Source: Fimbriimonadaceae bacterium (GTDB taxonomy: Bacteria; Armatimonadota; Fimbriimonadia; Fimbriimonadales; Fimbriimonadaceae). From it: a stretch of DNA of 63,096 nucleotides. Shown here piece after piece: positions 48,570 through 57,593 of this stretch; position 1 is the stretch's first letter, and each line of letters opens with the position of its first letter. The stretch lies in assembly GCA_019638795.1 (NCBI GenBank), contig JAHBTB010000014.1, forward strand, positions 1-63,096. Direction: 5' to 3'. The position numbers were made by a program, and so were the translations under genes. Under the pieces are notes generated by a model. It worked only from the letters and a program-made list of their open reading frames with translations. It was not told the origin of the DNA and did no database searches.

Positions 48570-49562
48570 ATGACGGTGACGGTTGTGGGGGCGGGCAGTT
48601 GGGGGACCGCTTTGGCGATCCTCCTGGGTCGCAACGGCCACGATGTCGCCTTGGTCGGCCGCGACAACGACGGGACACGGTCGATGAGGTCGTGCCGGGA
48701 GAACCTCCGGTACCTGCCGGGGCACCGGCTGCCCGAGGAGGTCTCGGTGTACATCGAGGACGAGGCCCGGCCCGAGGCCGAGATGGCCGTGCTCGCCGTC
48801 CCCGCGTCGGCAGTCCAGGACTCCGCCAGGGGCCTCGGACCGACCCCGGTGGTCGTCTTGGCGTCCAAGGGCCTGGAGCCCACGGGTACGGGCGTGCTCA
48901 GCGACGCGGTGGGGCTGGTGAGGCCGGAGTCCAAGTTGGCGGTGTTGAGCGGCCCCAACCTCGCTGTCGAACTGGCCAAGGGGGTGCCGACGGCCTCGGT
49001 CGCGGCGAGTCCTGACGAAGAGACGTCCCACCTGGTCCGTAACGCCTTTAAGGGGCCTAACTTGCGCGTCTATTCAAGCCGCGACATGCGCGGCGTCGAA
49101 ATCGCCGGTGCGCTCAAGAACGTCGTGGCGATCGGGGCGGGGATCAGCGACGGCCTTGGGTTTGGTGACAACACGAAAGGAGCCCTCGTCGCCCGTGGGC
49201 TGAACGAGATGGCCCGGCTTGGCGTCGCGATGGGTGGGCAGATCGAGACGTTCATGGGTATCGCCGGGGTCGGCGACCTGTTCGCCACGGCGAGCTCCCG
49301 GCTTAGCCGCAATTACCGGGTGGGGGCTGCCGTCGGCTCGGGCAAGTCTCTCCAGGTCGCCGTCGACGACCTGGGAGGACAAATTGCCGAGGGTGTCGCG
49401 ACCTGCCGCATCGCCTGTCAATTGGCCCGGCGGATGCAGGTCGACCTTCCGATATTTGGCGCACTCGAACTGGTCTTGGCGGGTCGGTTGAGCCCCAAGG
49501 AAGCCGTGCTCCGTCTCATGGAAAGAAGCACTCCCGACGAAGGGGTGACCACGCAGCGTTGA
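48570..49562 (+). CDS. gpsA: Glycerol-3-phosphate dehydrogenase (NAD(P)+)
   Basis: Protein of 330 residues reducing dihydroxyacetone phosphate to sn-glycerol 3-phosphate for phospholipids. N-terminal GAGSWGTALAILLGRNGHDV, LSGPNLAVELAKGVPT and catalytic Lys in IAGALKNVVAIGAGISDGLGFGDNTK are visible. TATCGT 6 nt before the ATG suggests a leaderless message; a longer start at 48507 would be non-conserved. Confidence 0.96.
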   Translation: MTVTVVGAGSWGTALAILLGRNGHDVALVGRDNDGTRSMRSCRENLRYLPGHRLPEEVSVYIEDEARPEAEMAVLAVPASAVQDSARGLGPTPVVVLASKGLEPTGTGVLSDAVGLVRPESKLAVLSGPNLAVELAKGVPTASVAASPDEETSHLVRNAFKGPNLRVYSSRDMRGVEIAGALKNVVAIGAGISDGLGFGDNTKGALVARGLNEMARLGVAMGGQIETFMGIAGVGDLFATASSRLSRNYRVGAAVGSGKSLQVAVDDLGGQIAEGVATCRIACQLARRMQVDLPIFGALELVLAGRLSPKEAVLRLMERSTPDEGVTTQR

Positions 49563-49647
49563 CGCACGCCAACGTTCGCCGGTGGGAAGCTCTGCAGGTA
49601 TCCTTTACGGGTACCGAACATCTGAGGGAAGGGGAAGCAGCAAAGTC

Positions 49648-51099
49648 ATGTCGATCAAGTCTCAGTGGGTTTCCATCGCGTCGTCCGCGGCGCTCTTTGT
49701 GGCGGCGGGATTCGTCGTGGGTTGCGGCGGCGGTGGCGGTGGAGTCGGCGGCGGCGCGACAGCGTCCGGCGGCGGGAGCGGCAGCGGCGGTTCGACCGGA
49801 CTGACGACGGGCACGACCACCGGTACGACGACTGGTACGACAACAGGCGCCACGACCGGCACGACCACGGGCACCACCACCGGAACCACGACCGGCACGA
49901 CCACGGGCACCACCACCGGAACCACGACCGGTTCGACCACGGGCACCACCACCGGAACCACGACCGGTTCGACGACGGGTAGCACCACCGGCAGCACGAC
50001 CGGCTCGACGACGGGTAGCACCACCGGCAGCACGACCGGTTCGACGACGGGTAGCACCACGGGAAGCACGACCGGCTCGACGACGGGTAGCACCACGGGC
50101 AGCACGACCGGCTCGACGACGGGTAGCACCACCGGCAGCACGACCGGTTCGACGACGGGTAGCACCACGGGCAGCACGACCGGCTCGACGACCGGCAGCA
50201 CCACGGGAAGCACGACCGGTTCGACGACCGGTAGCACCACGGGCAGCACGACCGGCTCGACGACGGGTAGCACCACCGGTAGCACCGGCGGCGGCCAGCC
50301 GCAAGTCGTGTATTCCGTGCTCTCGGCCAGCAACCTCTACACGATCCACAAGATGAACATGGACGGCACCAACAACACCGTGGTGGGGGCGACTGCATTC
50401 AGCAATTTCAACCCGACGATGGACGGCGCCAAGACGACCCTGGTCTACGAGACCGACCGCAACCCGTTCGTCCAGGTCTACAAGAGTGCCCTCAACGGCT
50501 CCAGTGAGGCCCACCTGGCTTCGAGCAGTTCCGACGACGACCAACCGGTCATCAGCCTTGACGGCTCGAAGATCGTGTTCCGCAGCGGCCGTAACGGCAC
50601 GCCGGGCATTTTCCTCATGAACAGCGACGGCTCGGGCATCACCCAGGTGGCGAGCGGGTTTGTCGAGGCGCCAAGCCTGAGCGCCAACGGCAGCCTCGTC
50701 CTCTACTCCAGCACGAACAGCGGCCCCGCCCAGATCTTCCGGGTGAACGCCGACGGTTCGGGCACAGTCAGCCTGTCGAACAACCTGAACGTCGACGACT
50801 TCGACCCCGCCTACAATCACACCGGCACCAAGATCTGCTTTGTGCGCATCGAGCAGGCGACAGTGGCTCGGCTGTGGGTGATGAACGCCGACGGTACGGG
50901 CCAGGCCAAGGTCGTCGACCTAGGCGGCCCGGTTCAGTCCCCGTCCTTCTCGCCCGACGGGACCCGGATCATCTTCATGTACGACGACGGCACGGGCTGG
51001 GACATCTGCTCGGTCAAGACGGACGGGACAGGGTTCCTCCGGCTGACGAGCACGATCGGTGTCGACGAGTTCAAGACGAACGGGTTCGTCTCCCCGTGA
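49648..51099 (+). CDS. Lipoprotein with GSTT-repeat stalk and TolB-like beta-propeller
   Basis: Protein of 483 residues. Lipoprotein signal ending FVVGC (Cys26), a Gly-rich linker, then about 160 residues of G-[ST]-T-T tetrapeptide repeats (51-213), then a six-bladed-type propeller with TolB/PD40 blades (NMDGTNNTVV, FLMNSDGSGITQV, FRVNADGSGT, VMNADGTGQAKV, SPSFSPDGTRIIF). It probably displays the propeller on a flexible, perhaps glycosylated, stalk. TATCCT (49599-49604) and an AGGGGAAG SD-like box precede the ATG. Its stop overlaps folK (GTGA). Confidence 0.85.
   Translation: MSIKSQWVSIASSAALFVAAGFVVGCGGGGGGVGGGATASGGGSGSGGSTGLTTGTTTGTTTGTTTGATTGTTTGTTTGTTTGTTTGTTTGTTTGSTTGTTTGTTTGSTTGSTTGSTTGSTTGSTTGSTTGSTTGSTTGSTTGSTTGSTTGSTTGSTTGSTTGSTTGSTTGSTTGSTTGSTTGSTTGSTTGSTTGSTTGSTTGSTTGSTTGSTGGGQPQVVYSVLSASNLYTIHKMNMDGTNNTVVGATAFSNFNPTMDGAKTTLVYETDRNPFVQVYKSALNGSSEAHLASSSSDDDQPVISLDGSKIVFRSGRNGTPGIFLMNSDGSGITQVASGFVEAPSLSANGSLVLYSSTNSGPAQIFRVNADGSGTVSLSNNLNVDDFDPAYNHTGTKICFVRIEQATVARLWVMNADGTGQAKVVDLGGPVQSPSFSPDGTRIIFMYDDGTGWDICSVKTDGTGFLRLTSTIGVDEFKTNGFVSP
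49798..50287 (+). repeat. 12-nt tandem repeat encoding (Gly-Ser/Thr-Thr-Thr)n
   Basis: About 41 imperfect copies of a 12-nt unit, reading GGC/T-AGC/TCG/ACC-ACC/ACG-ACC/ACG. The first third encodes mostly GTTT, the rest GSTT. Neighbouring units group into a 36-nt higher-order pattern (three GSTT units with distinct synonymous codons), suggesting recent expansion by slippage or unequal crossover. The unit is a multiple of three, so copy changes alter stalk length without breaking the frame. Confidence 0.93.
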
Positions 51100-51614
51100 C
51101 CCTCGCGCCGGTACCGGTGGCAGTCGCCCTGGGGGCGAACCTCGGGCCGGCGGAGCAGACCCTCGGCCAGGCGCTGGTGCGCCTGGCCGCAATTCTTGAC
51201 GGGATGAGCACAAGCGGACTCTACAAGACCGCGCCGATGTACGTGACCGAGCAACCCGACTACCTGAACGCGGTGGCGGTGGGTCACACCACGCTCGGCC
51301 CACTGGCCCTGGTCGCTTGGTGCAAGCAGACTGAGCGCGAATTGGGACGGCGGCCCGGCGAACCGAACGGCCCTCGACTCATCGACCTCGACGTCCTGCA
51401 GTACGGTTGCCTCCAGCTTGAGTCTCCCTGCCTGCGCGTCCCCCATCCCCGCGCCCATGAACGGCGGTTTGTCATGGAACCTTGGGCGGAGGCCGACCCC
51501 GACGCCACTTTGCCGGGCGGGAGGCGTATCCTGGATTGGCGGGCCGACCCGGAGCTGACGGGCCAGGCCGTGAAGAGAGCAAGCGATGCCCCTGTACCGG
51601 TTCCAGGCTGTTGA
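51096..51614 (+). CDS. folK: 2-amino-4-hydroxy-6-hydroxymethyldihydropteridine pyrophosphokinase
   Basis: HPPK of 172 residues, transferring pyrophosphate from ATP in folate synthesis. Motifs: VALGANLGPAEQTL at the start, RRPGEPNGPRLIDLDVLQYG and the substrate loop VPHPRAHERRFVMEPWAE. GTG start at 51096 overlaps the preceding stop. Its C-terminus overlaps the downstream pilC-like gene by 29 nt. Confidence 0.93.
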   Translation: MTLAPVPVAVALGANLGPAEQTLGQALVRLAAILDGMSTSGLYKTAPMYVTEQPDYLNAVAVGHTTLGPLALVAWCKQTERELGRRPGEPNGPRLIDLDVLQYGCLQLESPCLRVPHPRAHERRFVMEPWAEADPDATLPGGRRILDWRADPELTGQAVKRASDAPVPVPGC

Positions 51615-52878
51615 CGCGGAGGGCCAGTCGACCGGCGGCACGCTGGACGCGCCGTCGCCGGGCCACGTCGCGCGGACCCTTGCCGACCGGGGCCTCCAGG
51701 TGAAGTCCGTCCGCCCGGCCGACCTCGTCGCCCAGCCTTCTGTGACGCCTGCACCGGTCGTCGCCGCTTCACGTCCGGTGGTTTCCACGTCCAGCCCCGC
51801 GGTCGGGCCCGTGTTCCACACCGGACGGGCGAAGAACAGTGAGCTGAGCTTCCTTTTCCTCCAGATCGGCAGCCTATGGCGTGCGGCGGTCGCCCCGACG
51901 GTCGCCCTGACCCAACTGGCGGCGCAAGAGCGTAACCCGGCCATCGCCCAGGCCCTGCGGCATATGGCCTCCCACACTGCCGAACGGGGCAGCCTGGCCG
52001 AGGCGATGGCGGCGTTTCCCGACGTCTTCCCCGAGGGGGCGGTCGGGGCCATAGCGGCGGGAGAGGCAGGGGGCTACGTCCCCGAGGCGGCCACCGAACT
52101 CGGCGAGCGGTTCCGGGCGGCCCACAAGGTGGGGTGGGCGGCAAGGTTCTTCCGCTGGTCGGCGTTCTACCTGGGCTTTGTCGGGCTGCCGTTTGTCATG
52201 GCGGTCACGTCGGGGATGATGAAGCTGGTCGACACGGCGGTGAACGGCACCCAGCAGACCACTCCCGCCCAGTTGCTCGGCACGTTCGTCACGACCTCGG
52301 TGACGAAGTTCTTCACCTCGTGGCCGGTCATCGTCCTGGCCGTCGGATGCGCCGTCTATTTCGTCTCCGGCTGGTGGCTCCGCCAGACCGCCCAGCGGCC
52401 CCTTCGCCACCGCTGGGGTTACCGACTCCCCGTGTTCGGTCAGTTTGCCCGACAGGAGAACCTCTCGGTGTTCAGCAGCCACATGGAGCGGTTGAGTGCG
52501 GCGGGGATCAGCCCTCGGCAGTCATGGGAGCTCGCCGCGCGGGCGGTCCCGAACCACGAGTTCAGCGCGATGCTGCAAGGCGCCCTCGCCACCACCGGGC
52601 ATGAGACGCCGTTCTCGGACATCGCGGCGCGGTCGGGGATCGTCCCCCCGGAACAGGCCTCCCTCATCCGCACCGGAGAGATGACCGGCTCGTTGCCCGA
52701 CGCCTTCCGTCACATGGCCCTGATGGCACGTGACAGCGCCCAATCGTGGCAGAGGGGGAGGATGTACACCTTGTGGCTGGCCGCGTTCCTCCTGTGCATG
52801 CTCGGAGGACTTGTCGGTGCGGCGACGTTTTGGGCCGGTTACTACAACCAAGTCATCAACAGTGCCCTTCAGGAGTAG
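51586..52878 (+). CDS. PilC/GspF-family inner-membrane assembly protein (copy 1)
   Basis: Protein of 430 residues. N-terminal RFQAVDAEGQSTGGTLDAPSP, then two T2SF domains (about 85-200 and 285-410), each ending near membrane segments (FVGLPFVMAVTSGMM, VIVLAVGCAVYFVSGWW, LWLAAFLLCMLGGLVG). The family forms the inner-membrane platform for type IV pili or type II secretion. The first domain is more divergent than in the next gene. No ATPase (PilB/PilT) lies in the window. Confidence 0.87.
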   Translation: MPLYRFQAVDAEGQSTGGTLDAPSPGHVARTLADRGLQVKSVRPADLVAQPSVTPAPVVAASRPVVSTSSPAVGPVFHTGRAKNSELSFLFLQIGSLWRAAVAPTVALTQLAAQERNPAIAQALRHMASHTAERGSLAEAMAAFPDVFPEGAVGAIAAGEAGGYVPEAATELGERFRAAHKVGWAARFFRWSAFYLGFVGLPFVMAVTSGMMKLVDTAVNGTQQTTPAQLLGTFVTTSVTKFFTSWPVIVLAVGCAVYFVSGWWLRQTAQRPLRHRWGYRLPVFGQFARQENLSVFSSHMERLSAAGISPRQSWELAARAVPNHEFSAMLQGALATTGHETPFSDIAARSGIVPPEQASLIRTGEMTGSLPDAFRHMALMARDSAQSWQRGRMYTLWLAAFLLCMLGGLVGAATFWAGYYNQVINSALQE

Positions 52879-52883
52879 CCAAG

Positions 52884-54149
52884 ATGCCGATCTTCGAGTA
52901 CCAAGCTGTCGACAACCAGGGGCGGGTCCATCGCGGGACTGTGCTCGGCGTCGATTTCGACGCGGCGAGCCGCCAGTTGAAGGAGCAGGGCCTCCAGGTC
53001 CGGGGGCTGAGCGAGGCGAAGGGCGGCTTCGACGACCCGGTCGCCACCGCTCAAGAGCCGATGAGGCCGGTCGGTGCGGTGGCCGGACCGCCGGTCGAAC
53101 CCCGAAGCTATGTCGAGACCAACGTGGTCGGCGCCTTGGTCGGCGGGGTCGCCCTGACCAACCTTCACTTTTTCTTCCGCCAACTTGGGACCATGCTCCA
53201 TGCGGGCATCAACCCCGCCCAGGCCCTGGAGACACTGGCGACCCAGACGCCAAGCCCCAAGTTGCGCAAGGTCGTCCTCGAGACAAGAGACCATGTGATG
53301 GCAGGGCGCCCCATGACGAGCGGGTTCCAGCGGTACCCCGAGGTCTTCTCCCCTTTGATGGTGAGCATGTTGCGGGTCGGCGAAGAGGGCGGCTTCATGG
53401 CCGAGCAGTGCCGCCAGCTCAGCGAGTACATCCAGCGGGACATCGAGCTGCGCAACCTGATCCGGCGCGAGACCTTCTATCCCAAGGCCGTCATCGGCGC
53501 GTCGGTAATCATCATCATGGGCGTCAACGCGATCCTCGCGTCGATCGCGCCCGGCAAGAGCGGGATCGCGGCTCCGGTGGCGATTTGGGCGACGGCGGCG
53601 GCCCTGCTCGTCGGCTGGTTCCTCTTCAAGAAGTTCGGCCTGCCCCACGGCCCGGTCCGGTACACCTGGGACAACATCGTCAACAGCCTTCCGTGGTTCG
53701 GCAAGATGGTCCACGGCTTTGCGATGGCCAAGTTTGGTCGGGCTTTTGGCGCGCTCTACAAGGGTGGTGTCCCCACGCAGAAGGCGCTCCGGCTCGCCGC
53801 CGACGCCTGCGGGAACGAGGCGGTCCGGCTCAAGATTTACCAGGCGGCTGGCAAGTTGGAAGGCGGGGCGGGGATCACGGAGACCTTTGTGTCGACGGGG
53901 GCGTTCAGCCCGATCGTGATCGACATGGTGCGCACCGGGGAAATGACCGGCAACCTGGACGAGATGCTGATCAAGACCAGCGAGTACTACGAAGACGAAG
54001 GGCAGACCAAGGCGCGACAGTCGGCGACCTTGCTCGGCGTCCTCGCCCTCGTCATGGTCGGTGCCTACGTCGGCTACATCGCGGTCAGCTTCTACACCGG
54101 CTTCGGCCAAGGCGTGCAGCAGCAGATCAACGACGCCAACGCGCCATGA
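52884..54149 (+). CDS. PilC/GspF-family inner-membrane assembly protein (copy 2)
   Basis: Protein of 421 residues, canonical layout: N-terminal FEYQAVDNQGRVHRGTV, first T2SF domain with FFFRQLGTMLHAGINPAQALETL (about 95-215), membrane segments, second T2SF domain with FGRAFGALYKGGVPTQKAL and TGEMTGNLDEML (about 280-400). AGGAG (52871-52875) is 8 nt before the ATG. It follows copy 1 by 5 nt, a tandem duplication retained in one operon. Confidence 0.92.
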   Translation: MPIFEYQAVDNQGRVHRGTVLGVDFDAASRQLKEQGLQVRGLSEAKGGFDDPVATAQEPMRPVGAVAGPPVEPRSYVETNVVGALVGGVALTNLHFFFRQLGTMLHAGINPAQALETLATQTPSPKLRKVVLETRDHVMAGRPMTSGFQRYPEVFSPLMVSMLRVGEEGGFMAEQCRQLSEYIQRDIELRNLIRRETFYPKAVIGASVIIIMGVNAILASIAPGKSGIAAPVAIWATAAALLVGWFLFKKFGLPHGPVRYTWDNIVNSLPWFGKMVHGFAMAKFGRAFGALYKGGVPTQKALRLAADACGNEAVRLKIYQAAGKLEGGAGITETFVSTGAFSPIVIDMVRTGEMTGNLDEMLIKTSEYYEDEGQTKARQSATLLGVLALVMVGAYVGYIAVSFYTGFGQGVQQQINDANAP

Positions 54150-55285
54150 CGCCTGACTACTACGAGACGCTCGGCTTGGAACGATTTGCCTCTGCCCAAG
54201 CGGTGAGGGTGGCGTTCCGCCAGATGGCCAAAGAGCTTCACCCGGACCTTAACCCACGGGCCGACGCCCAAGAGCGGTTCATGCGCGTCCGCGAGGCTTA
54301 CGAGGCCCTGAGCGACCCGGAACGCAAAGCCTCGTACGACAAGCACCTGCATGAGTTGGACGAGGCGGGCCGGCGACGGGCTGCCCAAGAGGCCACCGTG
54401 CGCCCGACCCCCCGCGCGACGCCCCGTACCCCGCCACCGAGTCGGAAGCCGTCACCGAAGAGGCCCGCCGCGACCAAGGGCCCCGCACCTCGGTACCAAC
54501 TCCAAGACGGCAACGACGACGCGGCCAAACTCGCCCGGCTCCTCCGCCGCCACAAGTACGCGGAGGCCGACATGGTCGCCGAGCGGATCTTGCGGTCAAA
54601 CCCGCAAGAGGCGGCCGCCTATGCCGCCATCGCGGACGTGGCCCGCTACCGGGGCGACCTGGACCGGTCGGCCCGGTATTACGCCTACGCGGCCCAATTC
54701 GACCCGGACAACCCGGTTTTCGAGCGCAAGTACCTGGAGGTCGTCGACCTGCAAGCCTCGCACCCGGTGGCTGACGCGGCGGACCTGAACCGCGCGCCGG
54801 TCTACGCCGCCTTGGTGACCTTGGCCGTGGTCGGCGCGGCCTTGGTGTTTGCTCCGGAATCGGCGACGACGGGGATCAGGCCGTTGGCGGTCGGACTCGG
54901 TCACGTGGTGGCCTTGGTCGTCGCCGGCACCGTCACGGGGGCCGCCCTCGCGTCCGCGGGTTTGCTCGACCGGCTGGAGACGTTGGGTTCGGCGACGGGT
55001 TCCCGTGTCTCTCCCCCGGTGGCTCTGGCGCTGCTGAGCCTGGCATGCTTTTGGGCTTCGGTCTCGGCGTACTGGGTCGTGGGTGCAGGGCAGAAAGCGT
55101 TCAACCCGTCGCTGTCCCGGCTGTTGGGCGGATCCGTCGCCGCCTTGGTGGTCGTCGTGGCGTTCACTTTGGCGCGGAGCGGGGCCGCGGCGGGCCAGGT
55201 GTTTTTGCTGGGTGGCAACCTCTTGTTCCCTTCGGCCCTGGTGGGATGGGGATTGGCCGACGTGTTCCGTGGGCTGAAGGGCTGA
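54146..55285 (+). CDS. Membrane J-domain (DnaJ-like) protein with helical repeats
   Basis: Protein of 379 residues: J-domain (residues 1-70, DYYETLGLERFASAQAVRVAF with intact HPD in ELHPDLNP), a Pro-rich linker, a TPR-like region (AEADMVAERILRSNPQEAAAYAAIADVARYRGD) and four to five transmembrane segments (about 215-375). It should recruit DnaK to the membrane. ATGA overlap with the second PilC gene suggests a role in pilus or secretion assembly (inference). Confidence 0.87.
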   Translation: MTPDYYETLGLERFASAQAVRVAFRQMAKELHPDLNPRADAQERFMRVREAYEALSDPERKASYDKHLHELDEAGRRRAAQEATVRPTPRATPRTPPPSRKPSPKRPAATKGPAPRYQLQDGNDDAAKLARLLRRHKYAEADMVAERILRSNPQEAAAYAAIADVARYRGDLDRSARYYAYAAQFDPDNPVFERKYLEVVDLQASHPVADAADLNRAPVYAALVTLAVVGAALVFAPESATTGIRPLAVGLGHVVALVVAGTVTGAALASAGLLDRLETLGSATGSRVSPPVALALLSLACFWASVSAYWVVGAGQKAFNPSLSRLLGGSVAALVVVVAFTLARSGAAAGQVFLLGGNLLFPSALVGWGLADVFRGLKG

Positions 55286-55316
55286 CCGGGTCTCCCGAGT
55301 ACAATCGGTGCTTCCC

Positions 55317-57245
55317 ATGCCGAGCCGATTCACCATCATGACCGCCATCCCGTACGTCAACGGCATGTTGCACATCGGTAACTCGCTGACGACATTGGCG
55401 GGCGACGTGACGGCACGGTATCACCGGATGCTGGGCGAAGACGTCTGGTTCCAGGTCGGCACGGACGAGAACGGCACGAAGATCCGCGAGGCCGCCGAAC
55501 GGGCGGGGGAGGACCCTCACAAATTCGTCGACCGGATCGCCGGTCGCTTCGTCGACGTTTTCCGGGAGCTTAAAGTCTCTCACGACGACCTGGTCCGCAC
55601 CACCGAACCACGCCACGTCCACGCGAGCCAAGAGCTGTTCCGCCGGTTGCAGGAAAACGGGCACATTTACACGGGCACCTATGAGGGTTGGTACGACGTC
55701 ACCACGGAGACCTACTTCAAAGAGGAAGACCTCGTCGACGGCAAGTCGCCCGACGGCAACGAGGTCCGGTGGATCAGTGAGCAGAACTACTTTTTCAAGC
55801 TAAGTGGATTCCAAGAGGCCTTGTCCCAAGCCTATGCCGACGGCAAGATCAAGGTTGTCCCCGAGGCCCGGCAGAACGAGGTGGTCTCGTTCATCAACCA
55901 AGGTCTGCGCGACGTCTGCATCTCACGGTCCAACACCGGCTGGGGCATTCCCGTCCCGGGCGACGAGAGCCAAGTCATCTACGTCTGGTTCGACGCCCTG
56001 ATCAACTACATCACGAGTTGCGATTGGCCTGACGGTGACTTTGGCGCGAGGTGGCCCGCCGACGTGCAATGGCTGGGCAAGGACATCTTGACCAGGTTCC
56101 ACGCCACGCTGTGGCCCGCCATGCTGATGGGCGTCGGCCTAGAGCCGCCCCACGTCGTCGCCGCCCATGCCTGGGTGCTGTTCGGGGGCGAAAAGATCTC
56201 CAAGTCAAAGGGGACGGCGGTGGAGCCGCTGCCCTTGGTCACGGAGTTTGCCGAGAAAGCAGGGATCTCGCGAGAGCTTGCCGTGGACGCGCTCCGGTTC
56301 TGGCTTGTCTCGACGATGGGCTTTGAGAACGACTCGACGTTTACCTACGAGGAGTTCGACCGTCGCTACAACGCCGACTTGGCCAATGACTTTGGCAACG
56401 CGCTCAACCGGTCGCTGTCGATGGCGCACAAGTTCGTGGGGGGCGTCGTCCCCGACGTCGCCCTGGAACCGGAGGCCCAGGCCGCCATCGACGAGGCCAA
56501 GTCTCGCTATGAGGCGGCGATGGCGGGGTACCGCTTGGAACAAGCGGCGGAAGCGGCCATCGGCCTCATCCGCTGGCTCAACAAGTACATCGACTCCCGG
56601 GCACCCTGGGCTTTGGCCAAAGCGGCAGACCCGGCCCTGCCCGCGGTGGTCCGCTCGATGCTGGCCTGCGTCCGTGCCGCCGAGGCGATGGTGCGCCCGA
56701 CGATGCCCGACGCGGCGGACGCCGTGGCCGCCCAGCTCGGCGTCGCCCCGACCCTGTCGTGGCAGACGGTCGGCACCGACGCGGCGTTGCCGTCGGGCAC
56801 GAAACTGGGACAGCCGGTGCCCATCTTCCCGCGCCTCGAGACCAAGCCTGCCGCCGCACCTGCGCCGAAGCCGGCGTCAGAACCTAAGCCGGAGAAAAAG
56901 AAGACCATGGAACCGCCTGCCGTCATCGAGTTCGCGGACTTTATGAAAGTCCAACTCAAAGTCGCCCGCGTCATCGAGGCCGAGCCCGTCGAGGGAAGTG
57001 AGAAGCTGATGAAGCTCCAGGTCCGCATCGGCGACGAGCCCCGCCAGATCATCGCGGGGATCAAGAAGAAGTACACGCCGCTAGACTTGATCGGCCGGCA
57101 GGTCATCGTCGTGGCGAACCTGAAGCCGGCGAAGCTGATGGGCCTCGAGTCGCAAGGCATGCTCCTGGCCGCCGACGACGCCGACGGAAACGCGATCTTG
57201 CTCCAACCCGAGCACGAGGCTCCCGACGGCACCAACGTCCACTGA
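55317..57245 (+). CDS. metG: Methionyl-tRNA synthetase with C-terminal tRNA-binding domain
   Basis: Class I synthetase of 642 residues. HIGH motif HIGNSL, the TDENGTKI segment and KMSKS-type KISKSKGTA are present. No four-cysteine zinc knuckle is seen in the connective peptide, as in the B. subtilis-like form. After a Lys/Pro/Ala linker (residue 515 on) comes a Trbp111-like OB fold (FADFMKVQLKVARVIEAEPV, LMGLESQGMLLAADD). TACAAT is 11 nt before ATG 55317; a GTG at 55308 is less likely. Confidence 0.96.
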   Translation: MPSRFTIMTAIPYVNGMLHIGNSLTTLAGDVTARYHRMLGEDVWFQVGTDENGTKIREAAERAGEDPHKFVDRIAGRFVDVFRELKVSHDDLVRTTEPRHVHASQELFRRLQENGHIYTGTYEGWYDVTTETYFKEEDLVDGKSPDGNEVRWISEQNYFFKLSGFQEALSQAYADGKIKVVPEARQNEVVSFINQGLRDVCISRSNTGWGIPVPGDESQVIYVWFDALINYITSCDWPDGDFGARWPADVQWLGKDILTRFHATLWPAMLMGVGLEPPHVVAAHAWVLFGGEKISKSKGTAVEPLPLVTEFAEKAGISRELAVDALRFWLVSTMGFENDSTFTYEEFDRRYNADLANDFGNALNRSLSMAHKFVGGVVPDVALEPEAQAAIDEAKSRYEAAMAGYRLEQAAEAAIGLIRWLNKYIDSRAPWALAKAADPALPAVVRSMLACVRAAEAMVRPTMPDAADAVAAQLGVAPTLSWQTVGTDAALPSGTKLGQPVPIFPRLETKPAAAPAPKPASEPKPEKKKTMEPPAVIEFADFMKVQLKVARVIEAEPVEGSEKLMKLQVRIGDEPRQIIAGIKKKYTPLDLIGRQVIVVANLKPAKLMGLESQGMLLAADDADGNAILLQPEHEAPDGTNVH

Positions 57246-57254
57246 TCACGGGCC

Positions 57255-57593
57255 TTACTGAAACACGTTGATGTAGTGCCTCAGCCCTTCGGCGTCGATG
57301 GCGACGAGGTCATGGCGGGCGTAGAAGCTAGGCCCGGCCTCTTCGTCCAGGTACTGCCGGGCGGCGGCGGCCAGCCTCGCCCGCTTGGTCGCGGTGATCG
57401 CCGCCTCCGGAGCGACAAGGCCTGAGGTCCGGTGCTTGACTTCGACAAAGACGACGGTGTCGCCGTCCAGGGCGACGACGTCGATCTCACCCCGGCGCGC
57501 CTTGTACCGGCGCTTGAGAAGGGTGTATCCGAGGGTGAGAAGGTAGTCCGCGGCGCGGTCCTCGGCTTCGGCACCTAGACGTCGAGGAGGCAT
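57255..57593 (-). CDS. yraN: YraN/UPF0102-family nuclease-like protein
   Basis: Protein of 112 residues with a restriction-endonuclease-like fold: LGAEAEDRAADYLLTLGYTLLKRRY, then RRGEIDVVALDGDTVVFVEVKHR (the E-D-ExK catalytic pattern). The biological role is poorly defined. Overlaps rnhB by 19 nt, a pairing common in bacteria. Confidence 0.93.
   Translation of the reverse strand: MPPRRLGAEAEDRAADYLLTLGYTLLKRRYKARRGEIDVVALDGDTVVFVEVKHRTSGLVAPEAAITATKRARLAAAARQYLDEEAGPSFYARHDLVAIDAEGLRHYINVFQ

Noticed and set aside
49798-50287. Possible CRISPR array
   Set aside because: The 12-nt units are contiguous, coding and in frame with a lipoprotein; there are no spacers.
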